Shown: piece after piece, positions 7,337 through 15,445 of the stretch
Layout: the number at the start of each line of letters is the position of its first letter
Position numbering within the stretch: the stretch's first letter is position 1
DNA from: Bacteroidales bacterium
GTDB taxonomy: Bacteria; Bacteroidota; Bacteroidia; Bacteroidales; Muribaculaceae
Length of the DNA: 25,807 bases
NCBI GenBank assembly: GCA_004552395.1
Contig: SFOK01000015.1
Location: 1 to 25,807 of the forward strand
Direction: 5' to 3'
Made by a program: the position numbers and the translations under genes
Notes under the pieces: model-generated
The model's input: only the letters and a program-made list of their open reading frames with translations
Database searches by the model: none
Told to the model about the DNA's origin: nothing

Positions 7337-8017
7337 ATGTCAGACAACGAGGAAAAATTCACCGTCACACTCCCCTTCATGCGGGAACAGTTCGCCAGAT
7401 ACAACGAGCTGATCTTCGGCAGAAAGCTACCCGAACCCGTTTTCCGCATCTACCCGGCGCGTCGCTACCACGGCCAGTTCCGCATGAACCTTATCCCCGG
7501 CCCCGGCAAGATGACTCGTGTGCCGCAGATCACACTCTCCTCGGCAAAACAACGCACAGCCGACGAGCACACGGACACTCTCATCCACGAGATGATCCAC
7601 ATGGCTTTGGCCCTTTCCGACTGCAAGGAAACGCCCCACGGCCCGTCGTTCCGCAAGGCCATGAACACTATCAACGCCCGCTTCGGACGCAATATCCGGA
7701 TATCGGACCGCAAACCGGCCGCCGAGGCTGAGCCGGAACGCCCCTCGGTCAAGGTGATCTGCGTCTGCCGTATGGCCGACGGCGAAACGGTTATCTGTAC
7801 TCCGGTGCGTACGCTCGTTTTCGAAACGAACCGCGCTATGCTGGCTCGCCGCGATGTGAGGACGATCGACTGGTATGTGGCCTACACAGCGGCCCTGAAC
7901 GCTTATCCCCGCTCCCGCAACGCCGCCCTTTACCGCATCGACAAGGTTGTCTTGGAGAGTATTCTATCCTCAGCAAGGCGCTACAAAATAGCCGGCGGTC
8001 GGTTTATCCCCTTCTGA
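7337..8017 (+). CDS. SprT-like domain protein (putative zinc metallopeptidase)
   Basis: SprT-like proteins have a zincin active site related to the eukaryotic DNA-protein crosslink protease Spartan. The 226-residue protein has HEMIH at 84-88 (zinc ligands His84 and His88, catalytic Glu85) and a third histidine, His101, in HGPSFRKAM. The start, FARYNELIFGRKLP, also matches the family. After about residue 130 the sequence is divergent: it has a CVCRMADGETVICTP stretch and no obvious zinc ribbon. The gene follows mlaF by 12 bp and probably shares its transcript, though a functional link to lipid transport is not apparent. Proteolytic activity is inferred from the motif only. Confidence 0.85.
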   Translation: MSDNEEKFTVTLPFMREQFARYNELIFGRKLPEPVFRIYPARRYHGQFRMNLIPGPGKMTRVPQITLSSAKQRTADEHTDTLIHEMIHMALALSDCKETPHGPSFRKAMNTINARFGRNIRISDRKPAAEAEPERPSVKVICVCRMADGETVICTPVRTLVFETNRAMLARRDVRTIDWYVAYTAALNAYPRSRNAALYRIDKVVLESILSSARRYKIAGGRFIPF

Positions 8018-8095
8018 TACTTCAGCGTTCTCATTCGTCCGTTCTCATCGGGCTCTACGTCCAATAATCGGCCCATTTGAAATACCGGATGTCGG

Positions 8096-8125
8096 AGTAT
8101 TTAAGTATGTTTAAGAATGTTTAAG
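8096..8125. repeat. Three 10-bp tandem units ending in TTTAAG
   Basis: AGTATTTAAG, TATGTTTAAG and AATGTTTAAG follow each other without gaps. The period of 10 bp places each TTTAAG on the same face of the helix. No gene starts nearby, so an operator role is uncertain. Confidence 0.6.
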
Positions 8126-8193
8126 TTAATTTGACATTAAAAATAATTGGTGTACGCTGAAAATTTCAAGCCCTATTTGGCTTTTAATTTTCC

Positions 8194-8414
8194 TCGGACA
8201 GCCGATATATTGAATGTGTAGGGGCTTTATTGTGAGATATAAGTCCATTAGAAGAGCTTGAATTGGGCAAATATGGCATCCTTGTCTATGCATACCATGC
8301 GAAAGGAGAACATTTTTATCGGACTGCCGATACAAATACTGAAACAGGGGGCTTGTCAATGCATAAAATCACTCAAAATAGCCGGGTAAACACATTTACC
8401 GGACACCAATAAAT
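8194..8414. repeat. Dispersed copies of a CGGAC-n-CCGATA palindromic motif
   Basis: TATCGG-ACTG-CCGATA at 8317-8332 is a perfect 6-bp inverted repeat with a 4-bp spacer. TCGG-ACAG-CCGA at 8194-8205 is a near copy. In both, a GGGGCTT follows about 15 bp downstream (8221-8227 and 8348-8354), so a block of about 35 bp is duplicated. A third, decayed copy is at about 8396-8414 (TTTACCGGACACCAATA). They could be terminal repeats of a lost element or protein-binding sites. Confidence 0.55.
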
Positions 8415-8564
8415 CCAAAACAATCTTTGGGAAATAGTAGACTGGCGATACGAGACTGAGGACGGAATTGATTTTCCTTCAGATCTTTGGAGGATGTGTC
8501 AGTATCCTGAGTTACATAATTTGTTTTACCATAACTAATTTTTAAGAGTTACTTAGTGTTATGT

Positions 8565-9218
8565 TCAGATAAGCTCCTGCGGTACGCAACGTCGGCACAG
8601 TTCCACTGTGGCGGAGAACAGTTCCGCCTTCTCTTTTTCCGACAGCTCGCGGCCACGCATCAGCTCTGCGGCAATCGACGTCACGCCGCGGTCGGTGAAA
8701 CCGCACGGGTTGATAGCCGAGAAGCCGCGCAGGTCGGTGGTGACGTTGAGCGCATAGCCGTGCATCGTCACACCGTGGGATATCTTCACGCCTAAAGCGC
8801 ATATCTTGCGGGGTTTGCCGGTATCCATGCCGAGCCACACGCCGGGTGCTTCGTCGGTGATCTGCGCACCGGAGACACCGCACGCCTCCAGGATGTCTGT
8901 GACCCACCGCTCCAGCAGATGCACATACTGCTTCACGCCGATGCCGCGGCGGCGCAGGTCGAGAATCGGATAGACCACAAGCTGCCCGGGACCGTGGTAT
9001 GTGATGTCCCCTCCCCTTTCGATACGGATGCACTCTGTCCCTTCGGGGAGCCGCAGCAGGTTGTGCTCGTCGCCGTGAAAGCCGAGAGTATACACGGGGC
9101 GATGCTCCACAAGGAGGATCCGTTCATCGGCTCCGGCAAGCACCTCGGCGCGGATACGTTTCTGGAGGTCCCAGCACTCGCGGTAGCCGGTCAGTCCGGT
9201 CTCTATGAATTTTGCCAT
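8565..9218 (-). CDS. lipB: Lipoyl(octanoyl) transferase
   Basis: LipB moves the octanoyl group from octanoyl-acyl carrier protein to the lipoyl domains of 2-oxoacid dehydrogenases and the glycine cleavage H protein. This is the first step of lipoate synthesis. The 217-residue product has the substrate-pocket motif RGGDITYHGPGQ (68-79), the conserved KICALGVK containing Lys138, HGYALN, and the catalytic Cys172 in NPCGF. Length is normal. It lies 31 bp downstream of lipA and is the last gene of the block, so the two lipoate enzymes are made from one transcript. No sign of decay. Confidence 0.95.
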   Translation of the reverse strand: MAKFIETGLTGYRECWDLQKRIRAEVLAGADERILLVEHRPVYTLGFHGDEHNLLRLPEGTECIRIERGGDITYHGPGQLVVYPILDLRRRGIGVKQYVHLLERWVTDILEACGVSGAQITDEAPGVWLGMDTGKPRKICALGVKISHGVTMHGYALNVTTDLRGFSAINPCGFTDRGVTSIAAELMRGRELSEKEKAELFSATVELCRRCVPQELI

Positions 9219-9249
9219 CGCGTATCTATCAAAATTAACTTTCTGACTC

Positions 9250-10149
9250 TCAGTCGCGTTTCACGTGTTTCTCGGCGTGGTACGAGCTGCGCACAAGCGG
9301 CGCGCTCTCTATGTGGCGGAACCCTTTGGCGCGTCCTATCTCGCCGTACTCGGCAAACTTCTCGGGCGTGACGTACTCCTCCACCGGCAGATGTTTGCGC
9401 GTGGGCTGCAGATACTGGCCTATCGTCATGATGCGGCACCCCACGGCGAGCAGGTCGTCCATGGTCTGCAGGATCTCCTCCTCTGTCTCGCCCAGGCCGA
9501 GCATGATGCCGGATTTGGCCACGGCCCCGCGCTCGGCTATCCGCTTCAGCACGGCGAGCGAACGGTCGTAGGTAGCCACACTGCGTACGGTCGGCGTCAG
9601 ACGGCGTACTGTCTCCATATTGTGGGATATCACGTCGGGACCGGCGTCAATTATGGCGTCGATGAACTCGAGGTGCCCCTGCATGTCGGGGATGAGGGTC
9701 TCCATAGTCACTTCGGGGCACTGCTCTTTGATGGCGCGGATCATACGCACCCAGTGACCGGTGCCATAGTCCGGGAGGTCGTCGCGGTCCACACTCGTGA
9801 GCACCACATGCTTGAGGTTAAGCGACTTAACAGAGGCTACAATCTCGGCTATCTCTTTAGCCTCAAGAGGGAGCGGACGTCCGGTTGCCACGTTGCAGTA
9901 GCCGCAATTGCGTGTGCAGATATTGCCGCAGATCATGAAGGTGGCCGTGCCGTTGCCCCAGCACTCGCCACGGTTGGGGCACATGCCGCTCGAGCAGATA
10001 GTGTGCAGCCCTTTGTCGTGGAGCATACCGGCCACCTGCCCGGCTTTGAAGCCGCGGGGCAGATGCACTTTCAGCCAGTCGGGTTTCGGCTTGTAGCCTG
10101 ATTTATATGTGGCGGAGCCATTGCTCCCGGAAATGTTCTCTTTTTCCAT
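9250..10149 (-). CDS. lipA: Lipoyl synthase (radical SAM)
   Basis: LipA inserts two sulfur atoms into protein-bound octanoyl chains to give lipoyl groups, sacrificing an auxiliary iron-sulfur cluster. The auxiliary-cluster cysteines are Cys52, Cys57 and Cys63 (CX4CX5C). The radical-SAM cysteines are Cys78, Cys82 and Cys85 (CTRNCGYC), and the cluster-binding RSSY motif is at 287-290 near the C-terminus. At 299 residues it is of normal length. It sits between nspC (53 bp upstream) and lipB (31 bp downstream). Together with LipB it gives complete de novo lipoylation. Confidence 0.97.
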   Translation of the reverse strand: MEKENISGSNGSATYKSGYKPKPDWLKVHLPRGFKAGQVAGMLHDKGLHTICSSGMCPNRGECWGNGTATFMICGNICTRNCGYCNVATGRPLPLEAKEIAEIVASVKSLNLKHVVLTSVDRDDLPDYGTGHWVRMIRAIKEQCPEVTMETLIPDMQGHLEFIDAIIDAGPDVISHNMETVRRLTPTVRSVATYDRSLAVLKRIAERGAVAKSGIMLGLGETEEEILQTMDDLLAVGCRIMTIGQYLQPTRKHLPVEEYVTPEKFAEYGEIGRAKGFRHIESAPLVRSSYHAEKHVKRD

Positions 10150-10202
10150 CGGATAGGTTTTTATTTATGTATCAGATTGTCAGGGTTGATATTTGTCACG
10201 GG

Positions 10203-11348
10203 TCAGTCCATACGGTCGCGATAGTCGGCATAGCTGTATTCCCGCAGCAGCTCCTCGGAGCCGTCGCTTCTCACAAGCCATATCGACGGATGTGATATAC
10301 CGTTGAACATATGTGTCTTGACTGTCGTGTAGTGGTTCATGTCCTCGAAGGTGAGCCGGTCGCCTGCGTGCAGCTCTTTCGGAAAACGGAAGCCCTCCAC
10401 AAAGTCTCCGCTAAGGCAGGAATTGCCACCGAGCCGGTAGTCGATGGCTTCCGGAGCATCGGCTGGCCCTTCCTCTCGCACTGCAGGCTTATACGGCATC
10501 TCGAGGCAGTCGGGCATATGGCAGGCGAAGGAGGCATCGATGATCGCTGTCTTAACGCCCTGATTCTCTACTACATCGAGCACAGTAGCCTCCAGATCGC
10601 CGGTGCGCCAGGTGAAGGCTGAGCCGGGTTCCATGATCACTTCCAGGCCGGGATGACGCTCGCGGAAGGCTGTGAGCACACGGATCAGATGCTCGATGTC
10701 GTAGCCTTGGCGCGTCATGAGGTGGCCGCCGCCCATGTTAACCCATTTCAGTTTGTCGAGATATTCGCCGTACTGCTCCTCGAACGCCTGGAGCACCTTC
10801 TCCAGATCGTAGCTGCTCGACTCGCAAAGCGCGTGGAAATGAAAACCTTCCAGCCCCTCGGGCAGCGACGGTCCGATGCTCCCGGCCGTGACTCCGAAAC
10901 GCGATCCGGGCAGACACGGGTTGTAGATATCTGTCTCTATCACTGAGCATTGCGGATTCACCCGCAGTCCGACAGAGACGCGCTTTTCGGGGTGCTCGCG
11001 GTTATAGAGCTCTATATCGGGACGGAAACGCTCGTACTGCGACAGCGAGTTGAAGGTGATATGGCTGCTACCCTTTAAGAACCTGGGGAAGGTCTCGGGG
11101 GTGTAGACGGGGCAATAGGTGTGCACCTCGCCGCAGAGATAGTCGAGCGAGAGCTGCATCTCGTTGAGACTGCTCGCTGTGGAGGCCTTCACATACTCGG
11201 ATATTATCGGGAAGGTCTTCCACAAGGCGTTGGCTTTCAGCGCCATGATGATCTTCACTCCGGCGCGGCGGCTCACTTCGGTGATGAGCTGCAGGTTCTT
11301 GCGCAGACGGTCCTCGTAGACTATGTAGCAGGGTGTGTGTCGTGTCAT
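10203..11348 (-). CDS. nspC: Carboxynorspermidine decarboxylase
   Basis: NspC is a pyridoxal-phosphate enzyme that decarboxylates carboxyspermidine or carboxynorspermidine, the last step of the alternative spermidine route used by Bacteroidetes and vibrios. The fold is the alanine-racemase/group IV decarboxylase type. Lys38 in MALKAN is the predicted PLP lysine, and VNMGGGH and MEPGSAF supply the phosphate-binding loops. The segment GNSCLSGD near the C-terminus holds the substrate-binding cysteine of the family. It is 381 residues long. The start overlaps the uvrD stop as ATGA. Its usual partner, carboxynorspermidine dehydrogenase, is not in the window. Confidence 0.92.
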   Translation of the reverse strand: MTRHTPCYIVYEDRLRKNLQLITEVSRRAGVKIIMALKANALWKTFPIISEYVKASTASSLNEMQLSLDYLCGEVHTYCPVYTPETFPRFLKGSSHITFNSLSQYERFRPDIELYNREHPEKRVSVGLRVNPQCSVIETDIYNPCLPGSRFGVTAGSIGPSLPEGLEGFHFHALCESSSYDLEKVLQAFEEQYGEYLDKLKWVNMGGGHLMTRQGYDIEHLIRVLTAFRERHPGLEVIMEPGSAFTWRTGDLEATVLDVVENQGVKTAIIDASFACHMPDCLEMPYKPAVREEGPADAPEAIDYRLGGNSCLSGDFVEGFRFPKELHAGDRLTFEDMNHYTTVKTHMFNGISHPSIWLVRSDGSEELLREYSYADYRDRMD

Positions 11349-13843
11349 AAAATGGTGAATTTGGCGAACCGGAGCAGCAGCTTCTTTTCGCCCATATTCT
11401 CGAAATCAACTATTATCATGGTGTCGGCGCCGGTCCCTTGAGTTTTCAGCACCTTGCCGCGGCCGAAGCGCTCGTGCAGTATCGTGGTGCCGGGCGCGGG
11501 TGCTCCGGCTGCTGATGCGGGTGATGCGGAGGCGTTGCCGGAAGCTGAGGGTGTGATCTTGCGCAGACTGCCAGTCTCGGCTGTCAGCGATGAGCTGCGG
11601 CGGCGCGAGTTAGTGCGCAGTGAGTCGGCGGGCTCGCTGCGGCGCATATCCTCCATGCGCCCGCGGAACAGATCGCGGTCGTCGGCAGCCGGTCGGTCTG
11701 AGGAAAACGGATTGCGCTTACCGGAGCCGTAGCCGCCTTTGAAGCCGGTGTGGAAGCCGCCTGAGGCGCGGTAGTTGTCGAGGGGATTCACGAAGCCGCC
11801 GCGATCCTCGCCTATGCCCGAAGAGTCTTTCATGCTCAGATACTTGCGGTCTATCTCGCCCAGGAAACGCGACGGACGTGTGAGCATGGTCTGTCCGTTG
11901 CGGTAGCGCGACGAGGCGTAGGAGAGGAAACATAGTTTCTTGGCGCGGGTGATCGCCACATAGAGCAGGCGCCGCTCCTCCTCGATCTGCTCGGGTGAGT
12001 CGGCTGCCATGGATGAGGGGAACAGGTCCTCCTCCACCCCGACCACGAATATATTCTTGAATTCCAGACCTTTGGCGGCGTGCACTGTCATCAGCGTCAC
12101 TCGCTCTTTCTCTCCGTCGGCGGCATCGTCGGCCTCGGTGTCCTGGTCGGTGGCCAGCTGCACCTCAGAGAGGAAATCGGTCATGCTCACATTCTCTTCT
12201 CCGCTCTCAAGCCGCTGATCCACAAACTCTTTCAGACCGCCGAGCAGCTCGGTGAGGTTCTCCTGGCGGCTTATGGCCTCGGGTGTATTGTCGTGGATAA
12301 GCATGGAGAGCAGCCCGGTGCGGTTGAAGATGAGCTGCGCCAGTTCGAACGCATTGCTCCCCCCGTTGAACTCGCCGGTAAATACTGCCATCATATCCGC
12401 GAAGTCATGCAGTTTGCGGGCTGTCCCTTTGTTCACGTTCAGACCGAGCTCCTCAAGCCGGTCTATCGCCTCGAGCATCGGCACACCTTTCTCTATGGCG
12501 AGCGACTGCAGTTTCTTCAGCGTGGTGTCGCCTATGCCGCGCGCGGGGAAGTTGATGATGCGGCGCAGGGCCTCGTCGTCGGCGGGGTTCACGGTGAGAC
12601 GGAAATAGGCCACGGCATCGCGCACCTCCTTGCGCTGATAGAAGCTCAGACCGCCGTAGATGCGGTACGGTATGGAGCGTTTGCGCAGACTCTCCTCCAG
12701 GATTCGCGACTGGGCGTTAGTGCGGTAGAGCACGGCGAAATCGTCGTAGGAATCGTGGTTGGTAAGCTTGGTCTGCGATATACGGTTGGCCACAAGGTAG
12801 CTCTCCTCCAGGTCGCTGTATGCCTTCACAACCTCTATGGGCGCCCCTTTCTCGTTCTCGCTGTACACCTCCTTTGGCATCTGGTTGCGGTTGTGCTTGA
12901 TCAGCGATCCGGCGGCGTCGATGATATTGCGCGTGGACCGGTAATTGCGCTCGAGCTTGAACACTTTCAGACCCTGATACTGACGCTCCAGGCCCAGGAT
13001 ATTGTTGATGTTGGCGCCACGGAAGGAATAAATGCTCTGCGCATCGTCGCCTACCACACAGATATTGCCGGTGAGACGGCTCAGCTGCGAGATGATCAGG
13101 TGCTGGGCGAAGTTCGTGTCCTGGTACTCGTCCACGAGTATATACCGGAAAAACTCCTGGTAATGGCGCAGGATGTCGGGATTATCGCGCAGCAACACGT
13201 TCATATAGAACAGTATATCATCGAAATCCATGGCGTTGGCCACTTTGCAGCGGTCGGCGTAGATGCGGTAGATTGAGGCTGTCTCGGGGCGCTTGAAATG
13301 TATGTCGAGCTCGTGGCAGCGGTTGTCGGCATCGTACACGGCGGGAGACATCATCGAGTTCTTGGCGCCGGAGATTATGTTGGCTATAGTCTGCGGTTTG
13401 TAGACTTTCTCGTCCAGACCGCGCTCTTTTATTATGTTCTTTATGAGCGTCTTGGAGTCGTTGGCATCGTAGATGGTGAAGCCGGGCTTATACCCTATCT
13501 TGTCGGCATGGTTGCGCAGTATCCGCAGAAAGATGGAGTGAAAGGTGCCCATCCATAGTCGGGGTGCCTGCTTGGGCGCCACCAAAGCTATGCGCTCTTT
13601 CATCTCGCGGGCGGCCTTGTTGGTGAAGGTCAGCGCCATGATGCGGTAAGGCTCGTAGCCGTGGGCCAGCAGATGCACTATCTTGTAGGTCAGCACTCGC
13701 GTCTTGCCCGACCCTGCGCCGGCTATCACAAGCTGCGGTCCGTCGCAATAGAGCACGGCATCGCGTTGCTGCGGGTTGAGCTCCTGCAGGTATTGCGGCT
13801 CGGCCGCTGCGGTATTATTGGCTTCTTGTTCCATTCGTTGCAT
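11345..13843 (-). CDS. UvrD/PcrA-type superfamily 1A DNA helicase
   Basis: This is a 3'-5' DNA helicase of 832 residues, used in nucleotide excision and mismatch repair and in clearing proteins from DNA. Visible motifs are the Q motif (LNPQQRDAV, 23-31), Walker A AGAGSGKT (41-48), Ia (TFTNKAAREM), Walker B DEYQ (238-241), III GDDAQSIYSFRGA (265-277), IV (LERNYRST), V (VHAAKGLEF) and VI (LLYVAITRAKK). A low-complexity linker follows, then a C-terminal Tudor-like domain (ERFGRGKVLK ... DFENMGEKKLLLRFAKF) as in PcrA. I use ATG 13843; an ATG nine bases in is possible. It begins 18 bp after the HsdR-N gene and overlaps nspC by 4 bp. Confidence 0.95.
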   Translation of the reverse strand: MQRMEQEANNTAAAEPQYLQELNPQQRDAVLYCDGPQLVIAGAGSGKTRVLTYKIVHLLAHGYEPYRIMALTFTNKAAREMKERIALVAPKQAPRLWMGTFHSIFLRILRNHADKIGYKPGFTIYDANDSKTLIKNIIKERGLDEKVYKPQTIANIISGAKNSMMSPAVYDADNRCHELDIHFKRPETASIYRIYADRCKVANAMDFDDILFYMNVLLRDNPDILRHYQEFFRYILVDEYQDTNFAQHLIISQLSRLTGNICVVGDDAQSIYSFRGANINNILGLERQYQGLKVFKLERNYRSTRNIIDAAGSLIKHNRNQMPKEVYSENEKGAPIEVVKAYSDLEESYLVANRISQTKLTNHDSYDDFAVLYRTNAQSRILEESLRKRSIPYRIYGGLSFYQRKEVRDAVAYFRLTVNPADDEALRRIINFPARGIGDTTLKKLQSLAIEKGVPMLEAIDRLEELGLNVNKGTARKLHDFADMMAVFTGEFNGGSNAFELAQLIFNRTGLLSMLIHDNTPEAISRQENLTELLGGLKEFVDQRLESGEENVSMTDFLSEVQLATDQDTEADDAADGEKERVTLMTVHAAKGLEFKNIFVVGVEEDLFPSSMAADSPEQIEEERRLLYVAITRAKKLCFLSYASSRYRNGQTMLTRPSRFLGEIDRKYLSMKDSSGIGEDRGGFVNPLDNYRASGGFHTGFKGGYGSGKRNPFSSDRPAADDRDLFRGRMEDMRRSEPADSLRTNSRRRSSSLTAETGSLRKITPSASGNASASPASAAGAPAPGTTILHERFGRGKVLKTQGTGADTMIIVDFENMGEKKLLLRFAKFTIL

Positions 13844-13861
13844 TCGGTTTCAGCGGTCGGC

Positions 13862-14347
13862 TCAGTTAGGCGAGCCGCCGTAATGGGCCTCGTTCCAGTC
13901 GGGAATCGAGGGTATGAACTGGTAATCGCCGGTCTCGGGCGACAGCTTGCAGCAGTAATGTCGCATACCGTTGGAGACTGCCAGGTAGCGGGCGCCCAAT
14001 ACGAGGTTATAGCACGCTATCTGGTCGAAAACGTCCTGGGTCACTGTCACTTCCGGCGCTTTGTACTCAACCACGAGCCACGGCCTCCCGGCACGGTCGC
14101 TCACAAGTGTGTCGCAGCGGCGTGCAAGGCCGTTGAGATTCAGGCTCACCTCGTTCTGCATCAGCGCCGCCGGATAATGCAGGCTCTGCTGCAGATAGGC
14201 CACGAAGGTCTGGCGCACATACTCCTCGGGCGTGAGGGCCACATACTTGCGACGCAGGGGGTCAAGCACTTTCAGCTTGCCGTCCTCCACACTGAGTCGC
14301 AGCTCGGCCTGCGGCAGATTGAGTCGCGGAAATCTCTTCTCTTTCAT
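13862..14347 (-). CDS. Orphan HsdR N-terminal (PD-(D/E)XK) domain protein
   Basis: The 161-residue protein matches the N-terminal nuclease domain of type I restriction subunits (HSDR_N) and nothing else: there is no helicase part. The nuclease-fold residues appear complete: Glu66, Asp79 in RCDTLV, Glu94-x-Lys96 in VVEYKAP, and Gln109 in FDQIACYN. The segment YLAVSNGMRHYCCKL is also typical. No hsdM or hsdS lies nearby, so it is not a conventional restriction system. Small proteins of this type are widespread in Bacteroidetes and have no settled function. Here it is 18 bp upstream of a UvrD helicase gene, suggesting co-transcription and possibly a repair role, which is inference. Domain call firm, function open. 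Confidence 0.85.
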   Translation of the reverse strand: MKEKRFPRLNLPQAELRLSVEDGKLKVLDPLRRKYVALTPEEYVRQTFVAYLQQSLHYPAALMQNEVSLNLNGLARRCDTLVSDRAGRPWLVVEYKAPEVTVTQDVFDQIACYNLVLGARYLAVSNGMRHYCCKLSPETGDYQFIPSIPDWNEAHYGGSPN

Positions 14348-14402
14348 GCGCTTTCGCTCCTGTCTCTCGGTTTCTTATTCAGTTTTATGCACCATTCCTC
14401 AG

Positions 14403-14428
14403 GCGCTTTCTATCACTCTTTTAAGCGC
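14403..14428. terminator. Weak inverted repeat after the S1/P1 nuclease gene
   Basis: GCGCTT (14403-14408) pairs with AAGCGC (14423-14428) across a 14-nt loop, in the 96-bp gap between the S1/P1 nuclease stop and the HsdR-N start. It could mark a transcript end, but there is no U-run on the minus strand. Confidence 0.3.
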
Positions 14429-14443
14429 TTACTGCCTTGTGTT

Positions 14444-15286
14444 TCACTTTCCTTGCGGCGAGCTGTGTGTTGCCCGGTAAGCGGGATCGTAAATATAGTT
14501 GAGCACATGCGCCAGACGCAGACCGCCGCGCAGGAACTGAAGCTCAACGGTCGGTGTCCATCCGGCTATATAGTCGTAGCTTATCGTGGTACCTTCAGGC
14601 GTCTTGCCGTAGACATCCTTGGCTATCTCGTAGGTCTCGCGGCACCAGTCGCCCACGGTCCCGCTGATGATCTCGTCCTGCTCTGCCTGCGAAGCGCGGT
14701 CGATCTGGCGCGTCCATTCCGTATAGCTCCATTTGTGGCCGGTCTCGGGCAGACGGCTGTCCCACACGGAGTGAAGGTTAGTCTCCTGGTCGAAGAACTT
14801 CACTTTGTGGTAGTTGCCGCCGCGGTCCTTGTAGCGGCCCATGTGCAGCGGCTGATGCATATCGCCTAAGAAATGTATCACCATCTTCAGGGCGAGCTTC
14901 GCATCGGCGCCTCGTGTGTCGGGGTCCATCAGCACGGATATCTGCTCGTTGGTCGCCTTCAGGATATCACCGGTGCGGTTCTCGGGCGCTGTCTCGAAGG
15001 TATACTCGGAGTCAATATTCTTGTAGTGCCACGTGCGGGAATACTCATACTGCGGCGTATGGGAGGCATTGTCGAGCCAGTTGGCCCAATAGACCATATC
15101 CTTTCCCCTAAACAGCGAATCCACAGCCGCTCGGGTAGCCTCGGTCAGATGCTGCGAGGCTATGTTGGCCACTGTGTCGTGACCTTTCTGTCCCCACGCA
15201 AACGCACTCAGCGGGAGGAGGGCAAGAACCAGGCCCGCGAGGATTCTCATTTCTCTTTTCTTTCTTATCATACTTTCTTCTTGCAT
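14444..15286 (-). CDS. Secreted S1/P1 family zinc nuclease
   Basis: S1/P1 nucleases use three zinc ions to cut single-stranded DNA or RNA and remove 3'-phosphates. The 280-residue precursor has a signal peptide (RILAGLVLALLPLSAFA), and cleavage after Ala30 would expose Trp31, which must be the mature N-terminus to bind zinc. By alignment with P1 nuclease all nine ligands are visible: Trp31, His36, Asp72, His87, His138, Asp142, His148, His172 and Asp176. It probably acts in the periplasm or outside the cell to recover phosphate or nucleosides. The true start may be the ATG at 15271 or 15250 rather than 15286; both keep the signal peptide. It is separated from prs by a strong hairpin, so it probably has its own promoter, which I could not locate. 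Confidence 0.92.
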   Translation of the reverse strand: MQEESMIRKKREMRILAGLVLALLPLSAFAWGQKGHDTVANIASQHLTEATRAAVDSLFRGKDMVYWANWLDNASHTPQYEYSRTWHYKNIDSEYTFETAPENRTGDILKATNEQISVLMDPDTRGADAKLALKMVIHFLGDMHQPLHMGRYKDRGGNYHKVKFFDQETNLHSVWDSRLPETGHKWSYTEWTRQIDRASQAEQDEIISGTVGDWCRETYEIAKDVYGKTPEGTTISYDYIAGWTPTVELQFLRGGLRLAHVLNYIYDPAYRATHSSPQGK

Positions 15287-15371
15287 CTTTTGTGCCTCAT
15301 GATATCAACCGTCTCGGGCCTTCGTCTTTAAGAGATTCCTGTTGAGTCGGTTATACTGTATTAGATAAGTT

Positions 15372-15419
15372 AAGTTGCATCCCTCTGCCGGCAGGGTGCC
15401 GGCAGAGGCAACGCAACTT
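15372..15419. terminator. Strong two-part hairpin after prs
   Basis: CCTCTGCCGGC (15382-15392) pairs perfectly with GCCGGCAGAGG (15398-15408) over a 5-nt loop. The stem continues after an internal loop with AAGTTGC (15372-15378) against GCAACTT (15413-15419). It lies 27 bp after the prs stop. On the minus strand it is followed by AACTTATC rather than a clean U-run; the plus strand has TTTTCTGTTT. Confidence 0.75.
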
Positions 15420-15445
15420 TTCTGTTTCCTCCTTTGAGCGGATTC

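Larger units (their letters stand above)
8018..8564. other. 547-bp gene-free AT-rich region between convergent genes
   Basis: This stretch separates the convergent sprT-like and lipB genes and is much richer in A and T than its surroundings. I find no coding sequence I would defend. It contains a 10-bp tandem motif (8096-8125) and three related palindrome-like sites (8194-8414). Such a composition break with repeats suggests the remains of an insertion or a regulatory or terminator zone; neither is proved. Confidence 0.6.

Noticed and set aside
8126..8359. Possible 77-codon minus-strand gene in the AT-rich gap
   Set aside because: No recognisable domain, composition like the surrounding non-coding DNA, and it spans the palindromic repeats.
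12080..13276. 398-codon open frame opposite the UvrD helicase gene
   Set aside because: Antisense shadow of a high-GC gene; the helicase frame carries every motif.
13862..14347. Type I restriction-modification locus
   Set aside because: Only the HsdR N-terminal domain is present; no methylase or specificity gene exists in the window.
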